From IDS-8 sp040902105 (GTDB taxonomy: Bacteria > Pseudomonadota > Gammaproteobacteria > Steroidobacterales > Woeseiaceae): a stretch of 64,000 nucleotides of DNA. The translations under genes and the position numbers were made by a program. The notes beneath the pieces are model-generated. The model was not told where the DNA came from, made no database searches, and saw only the letters and a program-made list of their open reading frames with translations. Positions 51,921 through 60,271 of the stretch are shown here, in pieces (the first letter of the stretch is position 1; each line of letters starts with the position of its first letter). Location of the stretch: NCBI GenBank assembly GCA_040902105.1, contig JBBDXW010000074.1, positions 62,001 to 126,000 on the forward strand, written 5' to 3'.

Positions 51921-54742
51921 GTGGCGCCGGAAGGATGGTCCGCCCGTTGGTGCTCTGGGCTTGCGTGCTCGCAGCAACGGCAGCCGCGGACGCGCAGGAC
52001 ACGATCGGAAGCCTTGACGGGAGAACCGTCGACGTTCAACCCGGCGGTGCGATCGCCGGCAGCAATGAGAAAGCGCGCGAAAATTATCGCGGGTTTCTCG
52101 ATCTCGTGTCGGACGATCCGTTGTTGCGCGCCGAGGCGATGCGTCGCCTCGCCGATCTCGAACTGGAAGCGGCGGAAGCCCGGCAACTGACGAGCAATAT
52201 CGAAGCGCTCAATGGTGCGGGCAATGGTTCCGCTTTCGATAACGCCGTATCACTGTTTCAGCAGCTGCTCGAAGCCTATCCCGACTACCGCAGAAACGAC
52301 GCGGTCCTCTATCAACTCGCTCGAGCGTACGAAATCGCCGGCCAGACGGAAGAGGCGCTACAGGTGCTGAATGAGCTGGTCGATCGTTATCCGGGTACCG
52401 CCCGAATCGCGGAAATCCAGTTCCGGCGCGGCGAAATGCTGTTCCTGCGAAAGGACTACGAGTCGGCGGAGGCGGCCTATCGCAAGGTCGTAGCGGTCGG
52501 CGAAAGTTCGCGCTTCTACGAACAGTCGCTCTACAAGCTTGGCTGGGCTCAATTCAAGCTGGCGCGTCACGAGGAAAGTCTCGACCCGTTTTTCGACTTG
52601 CTGGAGCGCAAGCTGCAGAACACCGGCCTGACTTCGGTTGACGAGCAGCTCGACGGTCTGAGCCGCGCGGAGAAAGAGCTGATCGAAGACACGTTCCGCG
52701 TCCTGAGTATCAGCTTTTCTTACATGGAGGGCCCGCAAAGTATCACGTCCTATCTCGGCAAGCGGGGTTATCCGGAGTACGGATACGTCATATTCATGAA
52801 CCTCGGCGATCTCTATCTCGAGAAGGAGCGATTCGTCGACGCAGCCGGGGCGTATGAAGCATTTGTGCTCGAAGACCCCTATCACCCGATGGCGCCGCTG
52901 TTGCAGGTCGAGGTTATCGAAGCCTGCAAGCTGGGCGAATTTCCGACGCTGGTCCTCGAGGGCAAGAGGAACTTTGTCGAGCGCTACGGCATGGACAGCC
53001 CATTCTGGGAACACAACGCCGCCGAGGGCAACAACGCGGTAAAGGACCATCTGAAGGCAAACCTGAACGATCTCGCACAGTACTATCACGCGAGGGCGCA
53101 AAAGGACGGCAAGCGTGCCGATTATCAGCAGGCTGCTCTTTGGTACCGGAAGTATCTCGATTATTTTCCCGGTCAGGCGGACAGCGCGAATACGAATTTC
53201 CTGCTGGCTGAAATCCTGTTCGAAAGCCGGGACTTCGCGGAGGCAACCGCGGAGTACGAACGCACTGCATACGGCTATCCGCAACACGAGCATTCGAGCG
53301 AAGCGGGCTACGCCGCGCTCTTGTCCTATCGCGAACATGAGGAGTCGCTGGACGGCGCGGCCAGGCGCGAGTGGCACGGCAAGTACCTGGACAGCGGCCT
53401 CAAGTTTGCCGATGCCTGGCCGGAACACGCGGAATCCGGCGCGGTATTGACCACCGTTGCAGAGGATCTGTTCCGCCAGAAGCAGTTCGACCTGGCGATC
53501 GCGGTCGCGCAAACGGCGGTCAGCAAGGTACCTCCGGTGCAGGAATCGCTTGCGCGTACGGCGTGGACGGTCATCGCGCATTCCCGGTTCGATCTCGAAC
53601 AATTCGCGGATGCGGAGCGAGCTTACTATCAGCTTCGGCCGCTCACTCCCGCGGGTGAATCGGAGGCGCAGCAGGCGATCGACGACCGCATAGCCTCGGC
53701 GATCTACAAGCAGGGCGAACTTGCCCGCGATGCCGGCGATCTCGAAACTGCGGTGACACATTTCACGCGGCTTGGCCAGGTCGTGCCGGATTCTGCAGTG
53801 CGCGAGACAGCCGAATATGATGCGGCTGCCGTCTTGATAAACCTGCAGGCATGGGACCGCGCATCTGCCGTTCTGCAGACCTTTCGCCGCGACTACCCGG
53901 AAAGTGAATTTGCGGAAGACGTAACCCGGAAACTGGCAGTCACTTACCTGGAATCCGGCCGCAGCAGCGAGGCCGCGGCTGAATTCGAACGCATCGCCGA
54001 CGCGGACGCGACCAGCGACGAGTTGCGGCGCGAAGCCCTGTGGAAGGCGGCCGAGCTGTACAAAGCGGGCAACCAGAGTTCCAGAGAGGAGCAGGTGCTC
54101 GCAAGGATCGTGGATCGTTTTCCAACTCCGGTAACGGAGTCGATCGAAGCGAGATTTCGGCTGCTTGAGCTTGCCGAGGCAAGTGGCAATCAGCGCGCGC
54201 GCATGGAGCGCTTGCAGGACCTCGTCCGGGCAGATCGCAGCGCGGGAGCCGAACGCACGGATCGCACCCGTTATCTCGCTGCGAAGGCCACGCTTGATCT
54301 GGCCGAACCGGTGCGAAATCGCTTTCTCAGCGCGCGGATTTCCCAGCCGCTGGCCGATAGCCTGAAGCGCAAGAAAGACCTGATGGAAGACGTGCTGGCC
54401 GCATACGGCAAAGCCGCCGAGTACGGTGTCGCCGAAGTGACCACGGCCGCAGCCTACAGGCTGGGCGAGGTGTATCAGCGATTCAGCCGCGACCTGATGG
54501 ATTCGGAACGGCCCGCGGATCTCGATGCCGAAGCCCTCGAGCAATACGACCTGCTGCTCGAGGAACAGGCGTTTCCGTTCGAGGAAAAGGCCATCGAACT
54601 TTACGAGGCGAATGCATCGCGAACTACCGATGGCGTCTACGACGAGTGGGTTCAACTGAGTTTCGACGCCCTGGCGGAACTGGTACCGGCCCGGTACGCG
54701 AAACTGGAGCGCAGCGAAGATGTCGTTACAGCGCTTTTCTGA
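51917..54742 (+). CDS. Exported TPR-repeat protein (2), large
   Basis: The 941-residue protein has a signal peptide ending near TAAADAQ and is built almost wholly of TPR-like helices, e.g. DAVLYQLARAYEIAGQTEEALQVLNELVDRYPG and AEIQFRRGEMLFLRKDYESAEAAYRKV, with BamD/YbgF-like repeats. It is presumably a periplasmic scaffold for the operon's ExbBD complex. It overlaps both neighbours (4 bp and 23 bp), suggesting a fixed stoichiometry. Close family assignment is not possible by eye. Confidence 0.87.
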   Translation: MSGAGRMVRPLVLWACVLAATAAADAQDTIGSLDGRTVDVQPGGAIAGSNEKARENYRGFLDLVSDDPLLRAEAMRRLADLELEAAEARQLTSNIEALNGAGNGSAFDNAVSLFQQLLEAYPDYRRNDAVLYQLARAYEIAGQTEEALQVLNELVDRYPGTARIAEIQFRRGEMLFLRKDYESAEAAYRKVVAVGESSRFYEQSLYKLGWAQFKLARHEESLDPFFDLLERKLQNTGLTSVDEQLDGLSRAEKELIEDTFRVLSISFSYMEGPQSITSYLGKRGYPEYGYVIFMNLGDLYLEKERFVDAAGAYEAFVLEDPYHPMAPLLQVEVIEACKLGEFPTLVLEGKRNFVERYGMDSPFWEHNAAEGNNAVKDHLKANLNDLAQYYHARAQKDGKRADYQQAALWYRKYLDYFPGQADSANTNFLLAEILFESRDFAEATAEYERTAYGYPQHEHSSEAGYAALLSYREHEESLDGAARREWHGKYLDSGLKFADAWPEHAESGAVLTTVAEDLFRQKQFDLAIAVAQTAVSKVPPVQESLARTAWTVIAHSRFDLEQFADAERAYYQLRPLTPAGESEAQQAIDDRIASAIYKQGELARDAGDLETAVTHFTRLGQVVPDSAVRETAEYDAAAVLINLQAWDRASAVLQTFRRDYPESEFAEDVTRKLAVTYLESGRSSEAAAEFERIADADATSDELRREALWKAAELYKAGNQSSREEQVLARIVDRFPTPVTESIEARFRLLELAEASGNQRARMERLQDLVRADRSAGAERTDRTRYLAAKATLDLAEPVRNRFLSARISQPLADSLKRKKDLMEDVLAAYGKAAEYGVAEVTTAAAYRLGEVYQRFSRDLMDSERPADLDAEALEQYDLLLEEQAFPFEEKAIELYEANASRTTDGVYDEWVQLSFDALAELVPARYAKLERSEDVVTALF

Positions 54743-55379
54743 GCACCCGCCGGTTCGGCCGGGTATGCGGTTTTTGCCGTCGTTCGCCGTGGCGGCGCTG
54801 CTGATAAGCGGCTGCGCATCCGGTCCTGCCAGCACGACGGTCGAGGTACCCGGCGAGACGGACGCCTTGAGCAGAGAGATTCCGCCGAAAGTCCAGACGC
54901 TCTACGAACAGGCGGTGGCCGCCATGGCCGCGGGCAACCGCATCGACGCCGAATTGCAGTTTCGGGCATTCCTGCTGCAGAACCCGGGCTATCCCGGCGC
55001 ACACGTCAATCTTGCGATTCTAGCGGCGGCCGGCGGTGATGACGCGACCGCCGCGGATCACATCCGCGACGCATTGGCTCTGGATTCCGACCATCCGGCT
55101 GCTCTGAACCAGCTCGGAATGCTGGAACGGCGGAACGGCAGGTTCGCCGAGGCAGAGTCCGCTTATTTGAAGGCTGTCACAGCGAGCCCCGACTACGCCT
55201 TGGCACACTATAACCTGGGCGTTCTGAACGAGTTGTATCTGCAGCGGTTCGACACGGCACTCGAGCATTACGAGCGTTACCTCGAGTTCGGAGGCGACGA
55301 CGAGCAGGTCACCAAATGGGTGTCCGATCTCAAGCGCCGTATCGGCAGCTTTGAACGAACGGCGAATGTCACGGAGTAA
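54720..55379 (+). CDS. TPR-repeat lipoprotein
   Basis: The 219-residue protein has a lipobox LLISGCAS preceded by a hydrophobic signal and four or so TPRs (ALNQLGMLERRNGRFAEAESAYLKAV, then ALAHYNLGVLNELYLQRFDTALEHYERYL). The ATG at 54720 overlaps the upstream gene by 23 bp; an ATG at 54765 would give a shorter and more usual signal peptide. Probably an outer-membrane-anchored adaptor of the complex. Confidence 0.85.
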   Translation: MSLQRFSEHPPVRPGMRFLPSFAVAALLISGCASGPASTTVEVPGETDALSREIPPKVQTLYEQAVAAMAAGNRIDAELQFRAFLLQNPGYPGAHVNLAILAAAGGDDATAADHIRDALALDSDHPAALNQLGMLERRNGRFAEAESAYLKAVTASPDYALAHYNLGVLNELYLQRFDTALEHYERYLEFGGDDEQVTKWVSDLKRRIGSFERTANVTE

Positions 55380-55384
55380 ATGGA

Positions 55385-55810
55385 ATGGATCGCGTCGTGC
55401 AGGTTTTGACCATCGCATTCGCTTTCGTCGTCATGGCGGCAACCGGGCAGGCACAGGAGTCCGCGGCCGGCGAAGCGCATGCAGCGGAGCAAGCTGCCGA
55501 GCGTGAGGCACTGGAACCGCGTGTGTCCTCAACCGAACTTGCAGAGGGCCCGCGAAGTCGTCGCTCGGACGACTCCGACGTGGCTGTGATGGACCGGCTC
55601 GATCTCGATCGAACCGAGGTCACGGGAAACCAGGAACTGCCAAAGGTTCTGTACATCGTCCCGTGGCAGAAGTCCGATCCCGGCGACCTGATGGGGCGAC
55701 CCGTCAATTCGTTGCTGGATGAGGTTCTGGCGCCGCTCGATAGGGAAGAATTTATTCGTCAGGTCGATTACTACAGCGACCTGTACGGCGACGTAAGCGA
55801 AGAGGAGTAA
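55385..55810 (+). CDS. Small exported protein of the ExbBD operon
   Basis: The 141-residue protein has a signal peptide (MDRVVQVLTIAFAFVVMAATGQAQ), an Ala/Glu-rich linker and a compact C-terminus with LPKVLYIVPWQKSDPGDLMG. No family is recognised. It lies 5 bp after the TPR lipoprotein and 4 bp before the TolQ/ExbB gene, so it is surely an operon member. Confidence 0.72.
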   Translation: MDRVVQVLTIAFAFVVMAATGQAQESAAGEAHAAEQAAEREALEPRVSSTELAEGPRSRRSDDSDVAVMDRLDLDRTEVTGNQELPKVLYIVPWQKSDPGDLMGRPVNSLLDEVLAPLDREEFIRQVDYYSDLYGDVSEEE

Positions 55811-55814
55811 GGAG

Positions 55815-56465
55815 ATGGACGTTTTGGGCACCACAGTGCGTTTTTTTCAGGAGGGTGGGTTATTCATGTACCCGATCCTCATCGTATTCGCGCTCGGGCT
55901 GGCGATCGCCATCGAGCGCTGGATGTATCTGACGATGTCCGGCGCAAGCAACCGTGCGCTCTGGAAGAAGATCGTGCCGTTTCTCAAGGCTGGCAACTTC
56001 CAGGAGGCGGCTACGGTGACCGGCAAATCGAAAGCGGCCATCGCATCGATCCTGACCTACGGCCTGTACCGCGTGAAATCGGCACGGCGCCGTGACGACG
56101 TTGAAAAGGCGATGGAGGAAAGCCTGATGGAGGTGCTGCCGAGGCTCGAGAAGCGCACCCACTATCTCGCGACGCTCGCGAACATTGCAACGTTGCTCGG
56201 GCTTCTCGGAACGATCATCGGCCTTATCCAGGCATTCACGGCGGTCTCGAATGCCAACCCGGCCGAAAAAGCCGATCTGCTGTCCGCAAGTATTTCCGTT
56301 GCAATGAATACGACGGCATTCGGCCTCGTCGTGGCGATTCCGCTGTTGCTGATTCATGCGCTTTTGCAGACCAAGACCAATCAGATCGTGGACAGTCTCG
56401 AAATGGCGAGCGTCAAGTTCCTTAACGCGATTACCGAGCGCCAGTTGAAGCCTGCCGGAGCCTGA
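55815..56465 (+). CDS. TolQ/ExbB/MotA-family proton-channel protein
   Basis: The 216-residue protein has a span at about 17-35 (FMYPILIVFALGLAIAIER), a cytoplasmic loop, and the paired spans LATLANIATLLGLLGTIIGLIQAF and NTTAFGLVVAIPLLLIHALL, which carry the ExbB/TolQ channel motif GLLGTIIGLI and the conserved Thr residues. It is followed at once by two ExbD genes and a TonB/AgmX-like gene, so it forms the stator of a proton-driven complex. Confidence 0.94.
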   Translation: MDVLGTTVRFFQEGGLFMYPILIVFALGLAIAIERWMYLTMSGASNRALWKKIVPFLKAGNFQEAATVTGKSKAAIASILTYGLYRVKSARRRDDVEKAMEESLMEVLPRLEKRTHYLATLANIATLLGLLGTIIGLIQAFTAVSNANPAEKADLLSASISVAMNTTAFGLVVAIPLLLIHALLQTKTNQIVDSLEMASVKFLNAITERQLKPAGA

Positions 56466-56467
56466 GT

Positions 56468-56977
56468 GTGATACACAGCCGCCGGGGCGGCCGGCGCAAC
56501 AGCGCTACGGCCGAGCTCAACATCGAAGTGTTCATGAACCTGATGGTCATTCTGGTTCCGTTCCTGCTGATCACAGCCGTGTTTTCGCGCGTGGCGGTTC
56601 TGCAATTGAATCTGCCAGGCTCCTCCAGCGAACCGGCGGCTAATGAGGAACAGACGTTTCAACTGGAAATTACCGTCAGGCAGGAACAGATTGAAGTCGG
56701 CGATCGCAATGTCGGCGCGCTCGGCATCTATCCGAATGAAGACGGCCGCTATGATTTTGCAGCGTTGAGCAAGAAACTATCCGAAATTAAGAAGTCCTAT
56801 CCGGCCAAAACGGATGCATCGATCCTGCTCGAGGCGGATATACCGTACGACACGCTCGTTCAGGTCATGGATCGCGTACGCGTGGCAGTAACCGTCACGG
56901 ATGCAGCCATCGTCCATACTGACTTGTTCCCCGACATATCGATCGGTGATGCGCCCGCCCGCGATGGAGGTGCCTGA
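56468..56977 (+). CDS. ExbD/TolR-family protein lacking the channel Asp
   Basis: The 169-residue protein has a basic N-tail, one span (LMVILVPFLLITAVF) and a periplasmic ExbD/TolR domain with YDTLVQVMDRVRVA. Where ExbD/TolR has the proton-accepting Asp (VTPLIDVM in E. coli TolR-like proteins), this one has Asn24 in EVFMNLMVIL. It should therefore be a structural or regulatory partner in place of, or beside, the normal ExbD. GTG start 56468 lies 2 bp after the TolQ-like stop. Confidence 0.88.
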   Translation: MIHSRRGGRRNSATAELNIEVFMNLMVILVPFLLITAVFSRVAVLQLNLPGSSSEPAANEEQTFQLEITVRQEQIEVGDRNVGALGIYPNEDGRYDFAALSKKLSEIKKSYPAKTDASILLEADIPYDTLVQVMDRVRVAVTVTDAAIVHTDLFPDISIGDAPARDGGA

Positions 56978-56980
56978 GCC

Positions 56981-57508
56981 ATGAAAAAGTCTGAACGCGC
57001 GAAACGAATGGAGAAACGGCACAAGCGCCGTACGCTTGGCGGTGGTCTCAATCTCGTGTCCCTGATGGATATCTTTACCATACTGGTGTTCTTCCTGCTG
57101 GTGAATTCGACCGACGTCGAGGTACTGCCGAGTGCTAAGGATATTCAGTTGCCTGAGTCCATCGCAGAGGAAAAAGCGCGGCAGAACGTTGTCATCCTGA
57201 TCGGCGATGAGGACATCATCGTGCAGGGGATGCCGGTGGCGAAGGTCGCCGAGGTAATGAAGCTGAAGGGCAACGATATTCCGCAGTTGCGCCAGGCGTT
57301 GCTGTCACAGAACGAACGGACCCTGCGCAAAGAAGCAGAGGACGACATCGCAGCCCGGGAAGTCACGATCATGGGAGATAAGGACATACCCTACCGCTTA
57401 CTGAAAAAAGTCATGGCCACCTGCACCGAATCCGATTACGGGCGGATTTCACTTGCGGTGATGCAGGCAAGTGCGGAACGTTTCGATCAGCTCGCGGCGG
57501 CCAGGTAA
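56981..57508 (+). CDS. ExbD/TolR-family protein with channel Asp
   Basis: The 175-residue protein has a very basic N-tail, then NLVSLMDIFTILVFFLLV with the expected Asp30, and a periplasmic domain with KDIPYRLLKKVMATCTESDYGRISLAV. It is the canonical partner of the TolQ-like protein and carries the residue for proton transfer. It lies 3 bp after the Asn-type ExbD. Confidence 0.92.
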   Translation: MKKSERAKRMEKRHKRRTLGGGLNLVSLMDIFTILVFFLLVNSTDVEVLPSAKDIQLPESIAEEKARQNVVILIGDEDIIVQGMPVAKVAEVMKLKGNDIPQLRQALLSQNERTLRKEAEDDIAAREVTIMGDKDIPYRLLKKVMATCTESDYGRISLAVMQASAERFDQLAAAR

Positions 57509-57538
57509 TTTCGAGCGGCGGGCCTCAGGGATAGCGGA

Positions 57539-58513
57539 TTGGACATTCCTTACTACAGAGAATTTGAACTGCCATGGAGCACCGGCTCGGGGCAGGACGC
57601 GAAGTTTCGCCGTCTGCTTGCGATCATCTTTGCCGTGACGCTGTTTCTGGGAGCCGTATGGCCATGGATTCCGACACCCGCCGACGACCCGTTCGAAGTG
57701 GAAGAGATTTCGCCGCGGATTGCAAAACTGTTGCTCGAGTACAAGCCGCCGCCACCACCACCGCCCAAAGCGCGCGAGCCGGAACCCGAGCCTGAACCGG
57801 TCGTCGCCGACCCGGTGGCCGAACCCGTGCCGCAACAGGTCGTCGAAACTCCGCCCGAACGCAGAGAAGAACCCAGGGCGGAACCGTTGCCGGTGGACAC
57901 GCGGCAGCTGGCCCGTGAAAGGGCGGCGGCTGCGCTGCTGCCGTTTGCCGAGGACCTGGCCGCGCTCGCGGACAACGACCTGGTCGGTAAGGTCGTCGAA
58001 AACCGGCCGCTCACCGCCTCCGTCGGGCAGGCGGCGCGCAACGAACGCGCCATGATTACCTCCAAAGTGGGCGCCGCCAGCGGCGGCATCAACACCGCCA
58101 GCATGAGCCGCAATACCGGCGGCTCGGGACTCGGAGGCCGTGCGACGACACTGGTCGCAAGCCCGGTTGCCGCGGTCGGCGAGTCAGCGGGCGGCACCCG
58201 CCGCTCGGGTGCAAGCAGCAAGGCATCTCGCAGCCGCGAAGAAATCGAACTGGTCTTCGACCGCAACAAAGGAGCGATTTTCGCGCTCTACAATCGCGCC
58301 CTGCGCGAAGATCCGACGCTGGAAGGCAAGCTCGTGCTGCGCCTGACGATTGCCCCGTCCGGAGAAGTGACCTTCTGCGAAGTCGTCTCCAGCGAACTCG
58401 GCAACGAGGACATGGAACGCAAACTGGTGCAACGGGTCAAGTTGTTCCGCTTCGAAGCGAAAGACGTCGAATCCGTCACGACCACCAAGCCGATCGATTT
58501 CTTCCCGGCCTAG
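57539..58513 (+). CDS. TonB-like protein with AgmX/PglI-type C-terminus
   Basis: The 324-residue protein has a short cytoplasmic tail, one span (LLAIIFAVTLFLGAVWPWI), a Pro/Glu-rich TonB-like rod (YKPPPPPPPKAREPEPEPEP), and a low-complexity Gly/Ser region. The C-terminal 95 residues read like the AgmX/PglI (myxo_SS_tail) domain: NKGAIFALYNRALREDPTLEGKLVLRLTI, then GEVTFCEVVSSELGN. It should transmit force from the TolQ/ExbD stator to envelope partners. Start TTG 57539; 30 bp after the second ExbD. Confidence 0.88.
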   Translation: MDIPYYREFELPWSTGSGQDAKFRRLLAIIFAVTLFLGAVWPWIPTPADDPFEVEEISPRIAKLLLEYKPPPPPPPKAREPEPEPEPVVADPVAEPVPQQVVETPPERREEPRAEPLPVDTRQLARERAAAALLPFAEDLAALADNDLVGKVVENRPLTASVGQAARNERAMITSKVGAASGGINTASMSRNTGGSGLGGRATTLVASPVAAVGESAGGTRRSGASSKASRSREEIELVFDRNKGAIFALYNRALREDPTLEGKLVLRLTIAPSGEVTFCEVVSSELGNEDMERKLVQRVKLFRFEAKDVESVTTTKPIDFFPA

Positions 58514-58533
58514 CCGCGCCGTTGGGTGCGCCC

Positions 58534-60105
58534 TCAGCTGACGGGAACGGATGACGCGGCCAGCCGCTCCCGGATTCTGTCGATCTGCGGCTGCTGACGG
58601 GACGCAGCGCGGCCCAGGCAATGCCGGTTGCGCGGGCACGAGGAGCTTCTGGGGCAAATGATGCTCGCTTCTTTCGCCGCACCCTCGGCCACCCAGCCGA
58701 TGTTCAGGATCTTGCTGACGCTCTCCAGTTTGCTGCGCGCACTGCGCGGTATTACCGCCGTGCCGCCGCCGCGATTACAGCTTTTCTCGATCTGTTCGAT
58801 GACCTCGCCGGCATTGAATCCCTGCGATTGCAATGCGGGTGCAAGATCGATTCCGGCGCACAGCACGTGCGCGTTGCCGGCGGGATCCTTGCTGCGGATC
58901 GACTGGCAGCAGTAGAGGCGCGCGTCGTCGCCGTTACGCAAAACCGATATCTGAGCCGAGGGCCTGGCAGATCGTGCATTCAGCATCTTGAATACCGCCC
59001 AGTGCTGACAGGGGTCCAGCACCATGCGCATGTTGCCCCAGGGCAGGGGAATGCCGTTGCCGCGGTAGACGGCCCGCAGATTGCCCGGAGGGTAGGCATC
59101 AAAATAATGCCAGTGCCGGTAGGGCGAAACGCTCGACATGCGCCGCATGATCAGCGTTGTCGAGAGATCGACTTTCGCGCCGATATCGATCGCGTAGGCA
59201 TTGCGCGTGAGAAACTGGCGAAACGCTGTCTTGGGCCCGAGCAGAGCGGTGGCAAAATAACCGCATTCGAAATCGCGCCACGCATACAAGATGTCCTTGG
59301 CGTCAATATTCGGTGATTCGACATCGTGTCGCCGGGCCAGAATAGCGCCGCCGGCAACCTGCGGTGAGCGCGCTCCGTCACCATCATGCAAAACGCGGTG
59401 AGCAATATGGTTGGCGATGTCGTATTTCAATCGGCCGGGCAGGGGCTCCAGTTGTCGATTGAGGTAGATAACATTCGGCGCCTCGTAAAAGGAGCGGACC
59501 AGTGTGTCGAGCGGCTGCTCGGAATCGCCCTTTTCCTTGAAGGGCGCATGGTCGAACCAGCGGATGCGGAGGTCGAGTTCTCTCGCCATCGCAACAAGGT
59601 CATCGACGGTCAACGGGAAGCGTTTCCTGCCGACCGTTTCGGCGGCCCGTTCCAGGTCCGGAAAACGATTCTGGTGCGATTCCTGGTGAGCGCGAATGAG
59701 CAAATGAGCGAACTGCCGCCCGGTCGTGCCGGTCTGCGAGAGCAATTCGGGAATCGCCGTCTGCAGGAGGTCGTTGGAGAACAGGAAGCCGGGTTCCAGG
59801 GGAATGCCTTCGATACCGCCGGATTTCGGCCCCGGGTCGACGGTCTCGTCCTGCAACGTCTCATCGAAAAACCATTTGATGTCTTTTTGAAAGATTCCGG
59901 CTATCACTTGCAGGAGGCGCTTGGACGGTACGCGTTTGCCGTTCTCGATCATCGAAAGATAGGACACTGACGGCGCCGCTTCGCGGTCGACCTGGACGCA
60001 ACGGACCGACAGGTCCTCCAGTGTCAGGTGGTTTCGCTTTCGTAAGCTCTTGATTTTTGTGCCAAGAAAATGCGCTTTTCGCAGAAAACCCTGGGCGGCT
60101 GCCAT
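58534..60105 (-). CDS. XRE-family regulator with DUF3612-like domain, glyoxylate-shunt control
   Basis: The 523-residue protein has an XRE helix-turn-helix (LGTKIKSLRKRNHLTLEDLS, SYLSMIENGKRVPSKRLL), followed by a large DUF3612-type region of the RamB/short-chain fatty acid regulator kind, with an HRVLHDGDG segment. The C-terminus has a Cys cluster (CPRSSSCPRNRHCLG) that could bind iron-sulphur or zinc. It is divergent from isocitrate lyase, as RamB-type regulators often are. Three direct repeats sit just before its start. Confidence 0.85.
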   Translation of the reverse strand: MAAAQGFLRKAHFLGTKIKSLRKRNHLTLEDLSVRCVQVDREAAPSVSYLSMIENGKRVPSKRLLQVIAGIFQKDIKWFFDETLQDETVDPGPKSGGIEGIPLEPGFLFSNDLLQTAIPELLSQTGTTGRQFAHLLIRAHQESHQNRFPDLERAAETVGRKRFPLTVDDLVAMARELDLRIRWFDHAPFKEKGDSEQPLDTLVRSFYEAPNVIYLNRQLEPLPGRLKYDIANHIAHRVLHDGDGARSPQVAGGAILARRHDVESPNIDAKDILYAWRDFECGYFATALLGPKTAFRQFLTRNAYAIDIGAKVDLSTTLIMRRMSSVSPYRHWHYFDAYPPGNLRAVYRGNGIPLPWGNMRMVLDPCQHWAVFKMLNARSARPSAQISVLRNGDDARLYCCQSIRSKDPAGNAHVLCAGIDLAPALQSQGFNAGEVIEQIEKSCNRGGGTAVIPRSARSKLESVSKILNIGWVAEGAAKEASIICPRSSSCPRNRHCLGRAASRQQPQIDRIRERLAASSVPVS

Positions 60106-60114
60106 GGTGTCACC

Positions 60115-60152
60115 GTGTGAAATTAACAGTGTGAAATTTCCATTGTGAAATT
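60115..60152. promoter_or_regulatory. Three 14-bp-spaced direct repeats between regulator and aceA
   Basis: GTGTGAAATT at 60115-60124 and 60129-60138 and TTGTGAAATT at 60143-60152 repeat with an exact 14-bp period. They begin 10 bp upstream of the regulator start and end 119 bp before aceA. An operator bound by the XRE regulator, with autoregulation, is the likely role. Confidence 0.7.
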
Positions 60153-60271
60153 ATAGCTTGTGGCTCGCTATGATGCGTGTGATGCGGTGCACAGGAGTTC
60201 CTCCCTGTTCCGTGCACAGTAGTGCCACTGGGAGGCCCGGGACTTTTCCGCATACCTGCAGGAGACCGACG

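Noticed and set aside
52358..54835. Minus-strand open frame of 825 codons
   Set aside because: It is antisense to the exported TPR protein and has no domain features.
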